Positions 51,678 to 59,538 of a DNA stretch of 64,000 bases are shown here, in pieces; within the stretch, counting starts at the first letter, position 1; each line of letters begins with the position of its first letter. Position numbers and translations under genes: made by a program. Source of the stretch: Reinekea marinisedimentorum (GTDB lineage Bacteria; Pseudomonadota; Gammaproteobacteria; Pseudomonadales; Natronospirillaceae). The stretch spans positions 181,936-245,935 of the forward strand of contig NZ_SLZR01000004.1 of NCBI RefSeq assembly GCF_004341165.1, read 5' to 3'. The notes beneath the pieces are model-generated. The model ran no database searches. It worked only from the letters and a program-made list of their open reading frames with translations, and had not been told where the DNA came from.

Positions 51678-51986
51678 ATGCCTATTAAGAAAAAATTTCT
51701 GAAATCCAAGCCTGTCTGCAAGTGTACGTTCTCCGTACCGAAAGAAGCTGCGCCAGAAGCTGAAAGAATTGCGCTGGTTGGCGAGTTTAACGACTGGGCA
51801 GAAGACGAGCTGATCCTGAAGAAGCTGAAATCAGGCATCTTTAAGATTGATGTCGACCTTCCTGTTGGCAACAAATACCAGTATCGCTATTTAGTTGATG
51901 GCGAAACCTGGATTAACGACTGGGAAGCCGACGAATACGTGACGGCACCCGGCATGTCTGAAGAAAATTCAGTCGTTGCTCTGTAG
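51678..51986 (+). CDS. Stand-alone glycogen-binding domain protein (CBM48/AMPK-beta type)
   Basis: The 102-residue protein is a single early-set carbohydrate-binding domain: CKCTFSVPKEAAPEAERIALVGEFNDWAE, then FKIDVDLPVGNKYQYRYLVDGETWINDWEAD. The GEFNDW and YRYLVDG motifs place it with isoamylase N-terminal and AMPK-beta domains. No enzyme domain is attached. Such proteins are common in gammaproteobacteria; a role in binding or regulating glycogen metabolism is inferred. AGGAG precedes the start. Confidence 0.9.
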   Translation: MPIKKKFLKSKPVCKCTFSVPKEAAPEAERIALVGEFNDWAEDELILKKLKSGIFKIDVDLPVGNKYQYRYLVDGETWINDWEADEYVTAPGMSEENSVVAL

Positions 51987-52137
51987 GTATACGCACAAAT
52001 AAGGGGCGGAAGCGCTACGCTCCGCACCCTTAAAACGCACTAAATCGCACAACCGCCCAATCCTTAAACACAAGCCTTCCCTCACAAACCTCGACGCACC
52101 ACATCTTTCCACCACATCACCGAAATCGCCCCAAATA

Positions 52138-52152
52138 GGCACGATTTTCGCA
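52138..52152 (+). promoter_or_regulatory. Sigma-54 promoter of amtB
   Basis: AGGCACG-ATTT-TCGCA matches the consensus TGGCACG-N4-TTGCA at 10 of 12 fixed positions, and keeps the essential GG (52138-52139) and GC (52150-52151) ten bases apart. The transcript would start near 52163. NtrC-dependent expression under nitrogen limitation is the usual reading for amtB. Confidence 0.75.
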
Positions 52153-52228
52153 GTAGCTGACGCGCTCTTTACCTTAACTACCAATATAAGCACTACGAAA
52201 GTGCAACATACTCACAGTGGAGGCAACA

Positions 52229-53443
52229 TTGGAAACTCTTAATAGTGCAGTCGCGACGCTTGTCGACGGCACGAATACCCTGTTTATACTTCTTGGCGCC
52301 ATCATGGTGCTCTTCATGCACGCGGGCTTTGCGTTTCTGGAGGTTGGTACCGTACGGCATAAAAACCAGGTAAACGCGCTGGTTAAAATTATCACCGACT
52401 TCGGCGTTTCAACCATTGCTTACTTCTTTATTGGTTACTGGGTTGCCTACGGCTCTACCTTTTTCGCCGGTGCAACAGAACTGACCGCGAACAGCGGTTA
52501 CGACCTGGTTAAGTTCTTCTTCCTGCTGACTTTTGCGGCGGCCATTCCGGCGATTGTTTCCGGTGGTATTGCCGAGCGGGCCAAGTTTAACCCGTTCCTG
52601 ATGGCGTCTTTCTTTATTGTTGCGCTGGTGTACCCATTCTTTGAAGGCATGATCTGGAATGGTAACTATGGTTTTCAGGGCTGGCTGGAAAGCACCTTCG
52701 GAGCTCCGTTCCATGATTTCGCCGGTTCTATCGTGGTTCACGCCGTTGGCGGCTGGGTAGCATTCGCGGCCATCATTCTGCTTGGCTCGCGCAATGGCCG
52801 CTACCGCAATGGCAAGGTGGTTGCCTTTGCTCCCTCGAATATTCCGTTTCTGGCACTCGGCGCATGGATACTGACCGTCGGCTGGTTTGGCTTTAACGTC
52901 ATGTCTGCACAGACCATTGATGCGATCTCTGGCCTGGTTGCGGTTAACAGCCTAATGGCCATGGTTGGTGGCACGCTGGTGGCTTTGGTTGCCGGTAAAA
53001 ACGACCCCGGCTTTATTCACAATGGGCCTTTGGCCGGGCTGGTGGCTGTTTGCGCCGGTTCAGACCTGATGCACCCTATCGGCGCGCTGATTACCGGCGG
53101 TGTCGCCGGCGGACTGTTCGTTTTTGTATTTACGGCAGCGCAGAACAAACTGCCTAAATTCGACGATGTTCTGGGGGTGTGGCCACTGCATGGTCTTTGC
53201 GGACTATGGGGTGGCATTGCTGCCGGTATTTTTGGCCTGCAAAGCTTCGGCGGCCTGGGTGGCGTAACCTTTATGGCGCAGTTGGCCGGTTCTGTGGCGG
53301 GCGTGGTCATCGCCACCGTTGGCAGCTTCATTGTTTACGGCGCTATTAAGTCGATCTGCGGCCTGCGTTTGGATGAAGAAGATGAATTCAAAGGTGCCGA
53401 CCTTGCCATTCACAAAATTGGCGCCACCGCGATTGATGACTAA
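52229..53443 (+). CDS. amtB: Ammonium transporter
   Basis: AmtB imports ammonium across the inner membrane. From TTG at 52229 the protein has 404 residues and about eleven membrane helices. The twin pore histidines are in FAGSIVVHAVGGWVAF and VWPLHGLCGLWGGIAAG. TTG is preferred over GTG 52217 because GGAGG (52219-52223) overlaps that GTG and sits 5 bases before the TTG. No signal peptide is seen. The glnK partner usually found beside amtB is missing here. Confidence 0.94.
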   Translation: METLNSAVATLVDGTNTLFILLGAIMVLFMHAGFAFLEVGTVRHKNQVNALVKIITDFGVSTIAYFFIGYWVAYGSTFFAGATELTANSGYDLVKFFFLLTFAAAIPAIVSGGIAERAKFNPFLMASFFIVALVYPFFEGMIWNGNYGFQGWLESTFGAPFHDFAGSIVVHAVGGWVAFAAIILLGSRNGRYRNGKVVAFAPSNIPFLALGAWILTVGWFGFNVMSAQTIDAISGLVAVNSLMAMVGGTLVALVAGKNDPGFIHNGPLAGLVAVCAGSDLMHPIGALITGGVAGGLFVFVFTAAQNKLPKFDDVLGVWPLHGLCGLWGGIAAGIFGLQSFGGLGGVTFMAQLAGSVAGVVIATVGSFIVYGAIKSICGLRLDEEDEFKGADLAIHKIGATAIDD

Positions 53444-53460
53444 CTGAGCTTCCGTATCGC

Positions 53461-53488
53461 AAAAAAAATGCCCGCAACCGCGGGCATA
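53461..53488 (-). terminator. Terminator between amtB and fliD
   Basis: A 7-bp stem TGCCCGC/GCGGGCA with loop AACC has A8 on its left, so it gives a strong T run on the minus strand for fliD. It may also stop amtB transcripts weakly. Confidence 0.88.
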
Positions 53489-53526
53489 TTTGAACAGCTA
53501 CTTCTAATTAACGATCACTCGAATAA

Positions 53527-56500
53527 TTAATCATCACTCGAATTCAATGATTCAAACAATGAGGTGATGTAGTCACCCCAGGTTTCAAGCTCGGCAATAA
53601 CTGAATCGTAGTAGATAAACTGACTCACCAGTACATCTTCATAGGCTTCCATTTCGTCATCCAGCTCGTCCATTTCGTCGTAAACTTCATCCAGCTCTTC
53701 ATCGAGCGCTTCCTGGCGTTCAGTCACCAGACCATCGCTGCCAAGAATGCTGTCGATATAGTTATCAAGGTTCGCGAAGATACCCTCAACATAGGTAACG
53801 GTGCCATAGTCACCGACGGTACTGCCGGTAATTTTCAGCATCATACCCGCTGCAGGGTCGAGCTCACCGGAGGATTCCGTACCGGCAACACCCGAGGTAG
53901 ACTCTGAAATCCCCAGAATGCTCACCAGATCATCATCGATGTCGGTCATTTCGACGGAAGAATCTTCACCCGTCGATGTCGAGAAGATACCAAAGATATG
54001 GTTGGTGTCGTCGTACTGAATTTCCACTGAAATATCGTCGAGATACAGGTTGGAATCTGTGTTTATCTGGCTTTCAAGCTCTGCAATAAAATCATCGGCA
54101 CTGGCATAAGCACCGGCGGTGATGGTGATCTCGTTAGACTCCACACCGTCTACGGTGATGGTGAAGGTATTGTTAGAGCTGTCGATCACCAATGCTTCGG
54201 TGAAATCCCACGCGGTGCCACCCAGAATATAACCTTCTGTCGCGGCGCTGTTACCATCGGATGCCGTCAAGTACTGACCGGAACCACTCGCTTCAACGCC
54301 ATTGATAAGACCGGCAACATCTTGCCCTGTTTGGTTTTCAGAGCCGCTGTAGTTGGTGGTGGAAAAACCAAGCTGAGTGGTGGCATTGGTCGAGAGGTTA
54401 CTCAGCGAAATATCGGTGTCGTTATCGAATGAAATGGTGAAGCCACCCTCGCCTTCATCGTTTTCGGAATAGGTCACGCTCGCCAGCGAATCAAAGCCAT
54501 AATAGGTGCCGATATCCATGCCAAAGGCATCGTAGCCGTTTACATTAGCACTGGCCTCTGCCGCCAGCCCAAGGGAATTATCCGTTGCGTCGACATCGAC
54601 AATTTGGATAACCGCATCCGCCCCAAAGGTCGATTCCGAAGGCTCTCCATTTTTGCTGACCGTTTCAAAATAAAGCTGATTGTTGGCATCGAGCTTGGCA
54701 ACAACATCACCGGCGGTAAATTCACCGCCACCACCGGCCAGGGCCAGCGCCGTATCGAGCGCGCTCTGTATGGCGTAGATGTTGGATTCAGCATCGGTAT
54801 CACCCAGGCTCGAGTTGCTATCGACTGTTACATCAATCTCGTATCCGCCCACTTCCAGGGTGAACTCGGAAGGCGTGGTGGTGAAATCGATCGCTGTGCT
54901 TAAATCTGCACTGGCAACTTGGACCTGCGTTGTTGCGCCCAGGCCGTCTGCCAATATAGAAATTCTCTGCGAAGAACCCGTGGCATCGGTCGTGAGCACC
55001 AGGCCGTTACTTTCCAGGCTGGCTGTTACGGTATCGGTAATGCCAGCGGCGGTCAGCGCACTGTCGATTGCTGTTTGAATGCTATCCAGGTTATCGGTGC
55101 CGTTGGCATCAACGTTGACCGTGACTTCCTGACCATTCACCGCCATGACAAACTGGGATGGGTCTGATGCGAAATCGACCGTGCTATACAGGCTGCGCGA
55201 ACCGTTTTCGGTACTGGCACCAAACGAACCGGCCGCGATGTTGGCATCGGCATTAATGGCCGTTTCAATTGCCGCCGCCAGTTCATCGGCGGTTTCATAG
55301 GTACCGTTCGGCACAGCTATTGAGGCCGCAGAGCTGACCGACGACAGCCGATTAGAATAAGAAAGATCGAAGCTGACATCCGAAACGCTATAGCCACTGC
55401 TGTTACTACTGTTGGTAATACCCAGGTAATCGGTACCGGTGACACTGCTGTTAGCAATCGTAATGGTCTGGGTGCCAGCCGCAGGCTCGGTATAAAACAC
55501 CAAGCGGTCGCTTTCGTTAAATTCGGCAGTCACAATCCCTGCCAGGCCGGCATCGTTCAGCTCACTCTGAATATAAGTCAGCACGTCATCACGGTTACGG
55601 TCATTGGTGACGTTGCCGTCACTGTCTATGTCATCGCCCCAGTCTTCATCCAGCGCAATGCTGTAAGTACCGTCTGCCGTGGTGCCGCTGATGGTCAGAT
55701 CAAAACTGACCGGGTTCAGGTTAAAGTCGATGCTGTCTTCTTCATCAACGATCTGTACGCCGGCATCTGTGGTGGCTGCGAACGCGGTTTCACTTAACGA
55801 ACTGAACGATGCGCCTTCATACTCGCCCGAACCCGTCGCGGTAATGCCCAGCGTACTGGCAAACAGAGTATCTACCGAATTAATCACGACTTCAGAATCA
55901 CTGCCGTAATCGGTGGAGGTAATGGAAAACATCAGGTTTTCTTCATCAAATTCCACATCGACAGTACCGCTGCTGAAGGCCGTATTGATGGAGGTTTGAA
56001 TCATCTGCGCCAGCTCATCACCGCTGCTGTAGCTGCCCTGTACCAATGAAATGGATTCTGTATCGCCATTCAGCGTTATGGAGAAATCATCGTTTAAATC
56101 AGAGATAACAATATCTGAAGCAAAATTCAGTGCATCGGTCGCGAGGCCCTGATAAAAGCCCTGGGTTGCCGGTTGAGTCACTTCAACGCTGTAGGTGCCC
56201 GGCTGAGTATCGGTACCCGTCAGCAGAATGCTTACCTGATTATTGGTGGTGGTTTCGGCCGTTGAAAGCAAACCGAGCACGCTGTCGGCATCTTCTTCCA
56301 TGGCTTCCAGGAAGGCTGAGCTATCGAAGGTAAGGGAATAATCATCGTACTGGTCGGTTTCAAAGCCAATGGCAACCAGCGAGGTATACACACTGCTGTC
56401 CAGCCCGGAAATAATCTGGCTCATCATGCTGGTAATGGCGTCATCGATATTTCGCAGGGTATTGTCGCCAATGAGAATACCGTTTTCTGAAATGGTTTCC

Positions 56501-57450
56501 TCATCGCCGTCATCTTCGTTGTATTCAGTCAGCAGATCGTACAAGTCAGAGTAGTTATTATAGGCCTCTACAAACGACTCAAGGTTTTCCACCAGCTCGT
56601 CGGTATCCTGCGCAATGGTTAGGGTAACGGAGGATTCTTTGGTATCGAGCAAATCAATGGTCACGCCATTGATCACCTCGGTAATTTCGTTGCTGGCGCT
56701 GGTAATGCTCAGGCCATTGACGGTAAAGGCGGCATCCACACCGGCCTGAGTCTCCATCATGTTAACCGATTCATCATTCTGCGAGCTGTTGTAAGCCAGC
56801 GCCTGCAAGCCCGCATCACCGGAAACCGTAATCTCCATAGAGGTCTCTTCGCCGGTATCGTCACTCGTCAACAACAGGCGGTAGCCTTCACCATCGTATA
56901 CCACCGAGGCGGTTATACCGATTTCAGCATTATTGATGGTGTCGCGAATGTCACCGACAGTGTTGTTGCTAGAGCCAATCGACAGAGTGGTTGATGAGGT
57001 ATCCGCGTCCTGATCGAACGCTAAGTAGCTGCCGTCTTCATCGTAGGTGGTGGTGCCAAAGCTGATGGTTATTGTGCCGGTACCAATCACATCATCCACA
57101 CCCTCGTAGGCTTTGGTGGCCAGCGAATGCGCCGTGGCAACCTCGCTGACGGTAATTCGGTACGTACCCGGCTCTGCGGCACTGCTGGTGGTCGCGGTTA
57201 AAATATCTTCATCCGATGAACTGGCCGTGGTGCTATCAATGGTACTGGAGTTCGACAACGCCGAAGCCGCAGACTGCAAGTCTTCCAGGTAGCTCTGCAT
57301 TTCCGACCAGGCGGAAATTTCCGCTTCCGCTTCCGCTTCTGCACTTGCCAGGCGGAGATCTGCATCCGCTCTTGTTGCCGATACAAGGGAATTCACTAAA
57401 TCTGTTGTTAGCGTTCCAGAGCCTATGCCAAGCGAAGATACACTAGCCAT
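53527..57450 (-). CDS. fliD: Flagellar filament cap protein FliD (hook-associated protein 2), giant form
   Basis: FliD caps the flagellar filament and lets flagellin assemble under it. The ends are typical: MASVSSLGIGSGTLTTDLVNSLVSA at the N-terminus, and a C-terminal coiled coil (EELDEVYDEMDELDDEMEAYEDV) ending FIYYDSVIAELETWGDYITSLFESL. The length, 1307 residues, is about two to three times that of common FliD. The middle holds several beta domains that resemble flagellin-hook IN repeats, such as FVMAVNGQEVTVNVDANG, FTLEVGGYEIDVTVDSNS and FTITVDGVESNEITITAG. The protein is very acidic and almost free of lysine. It has its own sigma-28 promoter and terminator. Confidence 0.93.
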   Translation of the reverse strand: MASVSSLGIGSGTLTTDLVNSLVSATRADADLRLASAEAEAEAEISAWSEMQSYLEDLQSAASALSNSSTIDSTTASSSDEDILTATTSSAAEPGTYRITVSEVATAHSLATKAYEGVDDVIGTGTITISFGTTTYDEDGSYLAFDQDADTSSTTLSIGSSNNTVGDIRDTINNAEIGITASVVYDGEGYRLLLTSDDTGEETSMEITVSGDAGLQALAYNSSQNDESVNMMETQAGVDAAFTVNGLSITSASNEITEVINGVTIDLLDTKESSVTLTIAQDTDELVENLESFVEAYNNYSDLYDLLTEYNEDDGDEETISENGILIGDNTLRNIDDAITSMMSQIISGLDSSVYTSLVAIGFETDQYDDYSLTFDSSAFLEAMEEDADSVLGLLSTAETTTNNQVSILLTGTDTQPGTYSVEVTQPATQGFYQGLATDALNFASDIVISDLNDDFSITLNGDTESISLVQGSYSSGDELAQMIQTSINTAFSSGTVDVEFDEENLMFSITSTDYGSDSEVVINSVDTLFASTLGITATGSGEYEGASFSSLSETAFAATTDAGVQIVDEEDSIDFNLNPVSFDLTISGTTADGTYSIALDEDWGDDIDSDGNVTNDRNRDDVLTYIQSELNDAGLAGIVTAEFNESDRLVFYTEPAAGTQTITIANSSVTGTDYLGITNSSNSSGYSVSDVSFDLSYSNRLSSVSSAASIAVPNGTYETADELAAAIETAINADANIAAGSFGASTENGSRSLYSTVDFASDPSQFVMAVNGQEVTVNVDANGTDNLDSIQTAIDSALTAAGITDTVTASLESNGLVLTTDATGSSQRISILADGLGATTQVQVASADLSTAIDFTTTPSEFTLEVGGYEIDVTVDSNSSLGDTDAESNIYAIQSALDTALALAGGGGEFTAGDVVAKLDANNQLYFETVSKNGEPSESTFGADAVIQIVDVDATDNSLGLAAEASANVNGYDAFGMDIGTYYGFDSLASVTYSENDEGEGGFTISFDNDTDISLSNLSTNATTQLGFSTTNYSGSENQTGQDVAGLINGVEASGSGQYLTASDGNSAATEGYILGGTAWDFTEALVIDSSNNTFTITVDGVESNEITITAGAYASADDFIAELESQINTDSNLYLDDISVEIQYDDTNHIFGIFSTSTGEDSSVEMTDIDDDLVSILGISESTSGVAGTESSGELDPAAGMMLKITGSTVGDYGTVTYVEGIFANLDNYIDSILGSDGLVTERQEALDEELDEVYDEMDELDDEMEAYEDVLVSQFIYYDSVIAELETWGDYITSLFESLNSSDD

Positions 57451-57553
57451 GCTGCCACCCTATAAGAATTAAACGTTGCTGCTTTAAAAATTAACAAGTT
57501 ATTAAAGCAAAGCTTGCGCCAAGCTGCTGTGAATACAACTTCGGCTAGTTTCT

Positions 57554-57580
57554 ATAGCGGCCGGTTGGTGAAAAACTTTA
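57554..57580 (-). promoter_or_regulatory. Sigma-28 promoter of fliD
   Basis: On the minus strand TAAAGTTT (57580-57573), 11 bases, then GCCGCTAT (57561-57554). The first box is a perfect match to the FliA consensus TAAAGTTT, and the second keeps GCCG and 6 of 8 bases of GCCGATAA. The transcript would start about 95 bases before the fliD ATG. Confidence 0.88.
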
Positions 57581-57594
57581 GGGGTTTGGAAGGT

Positions 57595-57880
57595 GAGACG
57601 TTGGACGTGAGATGTGAGACGTAAGAGGCTAGATGCTCGTATCTCGCACCGGGATGCCGGACCACTCGCATCTCGCAGCTTGAAGTATCAGCACTACCAA
57701 TCGGGACTTTCTGCGCAGGTGCCGAGGGGTGTTTGAGGCCGCAGGCCGAGTTCCCGAACACCTAAGCAGGAAGTACCGGTTGGTGGGGCGTGGCGTTGAA
57801 CGTGAGACGTTAGATGCTAGATGCTAGATGCTAGATGCTAGATGCTAGATGCTAGATGCTAGATGCTAGATGCTAGATGC
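57595..57880. repeat. Composite repeat copy 1: heptamers, 106-bp core, heptamers
   Basis: Six degenerate heptamers (57595-57636: GAGACGT, TGGACGT, GAGATGT, GAGACGT, AAGAGGC, TAGATGC) precede the core at 57688-57793. A further 12 heptamers follow (57797-57880): TGAACGT, GAGACGT and ten exact copies of TAGATGC. The core matches copy 2 (61881-61986) at 100 of 106 positions without gaps. It contains GTGTT/AACAC pairing around GGCCGCAGGCC. Confidence 0.85.
57811..57880. repeat. Perfect heptanucleotide array, ten copies of TAGATGC
   Basis: Seventy bases consist of exactly ten identical TAGATGC units, ending at CAGGCATC. It lies 78 bases before the antitoxin start, outside the fliD promoter. Perfect short repeats of this kind change copy number easily. 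Confidence 0.97.
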
Positions 57881-57957
57881 CAGGCATCATATAGAGTCGT
57901 TGATACAACAAGCAACTGTGCTAACATTTGTACTCACCTAAAACTGAGGCATAAGTT

Positions 57958-58242
57958 ATGGAAAGCAGAATTCAATTTAGAGTAGATGCTGAAACCAAGC
58001 GCCTGGCGCAAATGATGGCTGAAAGCCAGGGCCGAACACTGAGCGATGCTTACCGTGAGCTTACCCATCAACTAGCGGATGAACAGCGCAAAAAAGAGAC
58101 TCACGAGCAGTGGCTCACCGAGCAAGTAAACCAGGCTTTCGAAAAACTGGAATCTGGGCAAAGCCATTTTGTTGATCATGACCAGGCGAAAAACCAAATG
58201 GAATTACGTAAAGCCCGGTTAAGAAATGGAAGAAATAAATGA
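57958..58242 (+). CDS. RelB/DinJ-like antitoxin
   Basis: The 94-residue protein opens with a ribbon-helix-helix DNA-binding unit (ESRIQFRVDAETKRLAQMMAESQGRTLSDAYRELT), which would bind its own promoter. A long charged helical tail follows (about residues 40-94) that would wrap the toxin. Its stop overlaps the start of the toxin gene (ATGA), the normal antitoxin-first order. The pair sits inside a flagellar gene cluster. Confidence 0.85.
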   Translation: MESRIQFRVDAETKRLAQMMAESQGRTLSDAYRELTHQLADEQRKKETHEQWLTEQVNQAFEKLESGQSHFVDHDQAKNQMELRKARLRNGRNK

Positions 58243-58523
58243 TTTACTGGGAAGATGAGTCTTTAAACGACAGGGAAAAGATCTTCGAATATTTATACCA
58301 CTTTAATCCCATTGCCGCAGAAAAAACCGACCAACTCATAGAAACCAAAGTAGAACACTTAAACGAGCAACCACAGATGGGTACAGAGCGAAAAGGTATA
58401 CCTGGGCGCTTGCTGTTCATTCCTGAAATATCGATGGTGGTTTCATACGGGTTGGATGGCGCAGATATAAAAATAATGCGGGTATTGCACATGAAGCAGC
58501 AATTCCCGCAGAAAGACGAATAA
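58239..58523 (+). CDS. RelE/ParE-family toxin
   Basis: The 94-residue protein has the RelE/ParE fold pattern: YWEDESLNDREKIFEYLYHFNP (first helices), LNEQPQMGTERKGIPGRLLFIPEISMVVSYGLDGADIKIMRVLHMKQQFP (sheet and final strand). The GTERKGIPGRLLFIPE stretch and the IMRVLHMKQQFP ending are typical. It could be a ribosome-dependent RNase or a gyrase inhibitor; sequence alone does not decide. It is coupled to the antitoxin by a 4-base overlap. Confidence 0.85.
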   Translation: MIYWEDESLNDREKIFEYLYHFNPIAAEKTDQLIETKVEHLNEQPQMGTERKGIPGRLLFIPEISMVVSYGLDGADIKIMRVLHMKQQFPQKDE

Positions 58524-58544
58524 CGGAAAACGAGACCTTAAAAC

Positions 58545-58829
58545 TCAATGCGAAGCAATTTGATAGTAAACCTGAGGATCTTCTTCAATAGTCGATAAAA
58601 CCTTGGCAGCCAAGCCTGCTGGGTTTCGCCTCTTTGTTTCCCAGCTTTTTACTGTATCGACACTGGTGCCTAGCGCTTCAGCAAACTCCTGCTGCGATAC
58701 CTGCAGTTGCGCTCGTATCGCTTTTACATCTGCGATTTCATAGCGGGTGCTGTTGGATGGCGACTTCTTACCCTGTTTAATTTCAACTGCTTCTTGCAGT
58801 GAGCTTTTCAATTCGTCAAACAACGCCAT
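58545..58829 (-). CDS. NadS/HigA-like Xre antitoxin, orphan
   Basis: The 94-residue protein matches the NadS-type antitoxin layout: ALFDELKSSLQEAVEIKQGKKSPS, then RYEIADVKAIRAQLQVSQQEFAEALGTSVDTVKSWETKRRNPAGLAAKVL with a Cro/C1 helix-turn-helix. These genes are normally second to a HigB/RelE-type toxin. Here only a short toxin fragment lies upstream (58842-58925). AGAGG precedes the start. The protein may still repress from the palindrome upstream, or act as an anti-addiction factor. Confidence 0.85.
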   Translation of the reverse strand: MALFDELKSSLQEAVEIKQGKKSPSNSTRYEIADVKAIRAQLQVSQQEFAEALGTSVDTVKSWETKRRNPAGLAAKVLSTIEEDPQVYYQIASH

Positions 58830-58841
58830 ATCAAACCTCTG

Positions 58842-58925
58842 TTAGGCCTTTATCTGTTTTGTGAATACAGATGTTTCAATAAACTCAATAGCACTACTCA
58901 AAATTAACGCCTTAATGCAATCCAT
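58842..58925 (-). pseudogene. Truncated HigB/RelE-type toxin remnant
   Basis: A 27-codon frame, ending AIEFIETSVFTKQIKA before TAA, resembles the N-terminal strand of toxins that pair with NadS antitoxins. It stops after about 20 family-like residues and is followed directly by the antitoxin ribosome-binding site. The rest of the toxin (about 80 residues) is missing. The resemblance is from memory of the family, not from a search. Confidence 0.6.
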
Positions 58926-58928
58926 TGC

Positions 58929-58945
58929 GGTGTACATAGTACACC
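58929..58945. promoter_or_regulatory. Palindromic operator of the NadS locus
   Basis: GGTGTAC-ATA-GTACACC is a perfect 7-3-7 palindrome just upstream of the toxin remnant. Its position fits autoregulation by the Xre antitoxin. Confidence 0.7.
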
Positions 58946-58962
58946 GATGATAATTCAAAGCA

Positions 58963-58998
58963 ACAAAAAACCCCGGCCTCTTTCGAGTACCGGGGTTT
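58963..58998 (-). terminator. Intrinsic terminator after flaG
   Basis: A 9-bp stem AAACCCCGG/CCGGGGTTT with a 13-base loop has A6 on the left, giving a T run on the minus strand. Confidence 0.9.
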
Positions 58999-59024
58999 AT
59001 CGCTGGCAAAGCTTTGGTTATTGC

Positions 59025-59447
59025 TTAAACATTCGCACTGAACAGCATAAGAGGCTCTTCCTGATTCAGCCGCTGGGCAAGTTCCAGGGCCTCTTCATTG
59101 GGCATTTGACGGATCAGTTCATCGGAACCTGCATCAAACACCTTCACAACTGTTTTACCGGAATCTTCATCCATGGAAAACTCAAGCTTACGTTCGCTGT
59201 TTTGAACATAGTCGTTCAGCTGTGCAACGGCTTGTTCTAACTGCTTATCCTGCTCGGCTTTTTCCTGTTCCTGAACATTGCTGTTTAAACTAACACCTTC
59301 TTCTACTGCGCTGGCCTTGCGAGTATCCGCTGTGCTTACTGGTGGAGGTGATTTACCTCCATTCACTCCATCAGTTTGCGTGTTCGGTGCGGATGCTTGC
59401 GCAGAAGCTTTAGCTGCCTGCTGCACATTCATTTCATTCATATCCAC
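59025..59447 (-). CDS. flaG: FlaG family protein
   Basis: FlaG influences flagellar filament length in several polar-flagellated bacteria. The 140-residue protein has a disordered N-terminal half rich in Ala, Gln and Ser, then the FlaG domain: QLEQAVAQLNDYVQNSERKLEFSMDEDSGKTVVKVFDAGSDELIRQMPNEE-type pattern (residues about 65-125). It lies just downstream of the flagellin gene on the same strand, the usual order fliC-flaG-fliD. In this genome the TA genes and repeats separate it from fliD. Confidence 0.93.
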   Translation of the reverse strand: MDMNEMNVQQAAKASAQASAPNTQTDGVNGGKSPPPVSTADTRKASAVEEGVSLNSNVQEQEKAEQDKQLEQAVAQLNDYVQNSERKLEFSMDEDSGKTVVKVFDAGSDELIRQMPNEEALELAQRLNQEEPLMLFSANV

Positions 59448-59467
59448 CTCCGTTCACTAATAGGCAA

Positions 59468-59528
59468 CCTCGTAACGAGGCTAAGCGGTGGTCAGGCAGC
59501 TTTTGCTAAAAGCTCAGGCTGCCCGACC
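59468..59528 (-). promoter_or_regulatory. Hairpins between fliC and flaG
   Basis: CCTCGT-A-ACGAGG (59468-59480) and a larger stem (59490-59500 with 59518-59528, GGCAGC/GCTGCC core) fill the 91-base gap. Inside the larger stem, AGCTTTT/AAAAGCT can pair as well. There is no T run. The structures could stabilise the abundant fliC transcript or limit readthrough into flaG. Confidence 0.5.
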
Positions 59529-59538
59529 GAGGCCACTA

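Larger units (their letters stand above)
57451..57957. other. Intergenic region between fliD and the toxin-antitoxin pair
   Basis: These 507 bases hold the fliD sigma-28 promoter and one copy of a composite repeat (57595-57880). A minus-strand frame of about 70 residues (57552-57761) runs through the repeat and is not considered a gene. Confidence 0.6.

Noticed and set aside
57552..57761. A 69-residue minus-strand frame in the fliD-TA gap
   Set aside because: It runs through the sigma-28 promoter and the repeat core and would be an accident of repeat sequence.
57688..57793. Integron attC site
   Set aside because: The 106-bp core has inverted repeats, but I could not place the paired core-site motifs (GTTRRRY and RYYYAAC) at its ends. 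No integrase is in the window.
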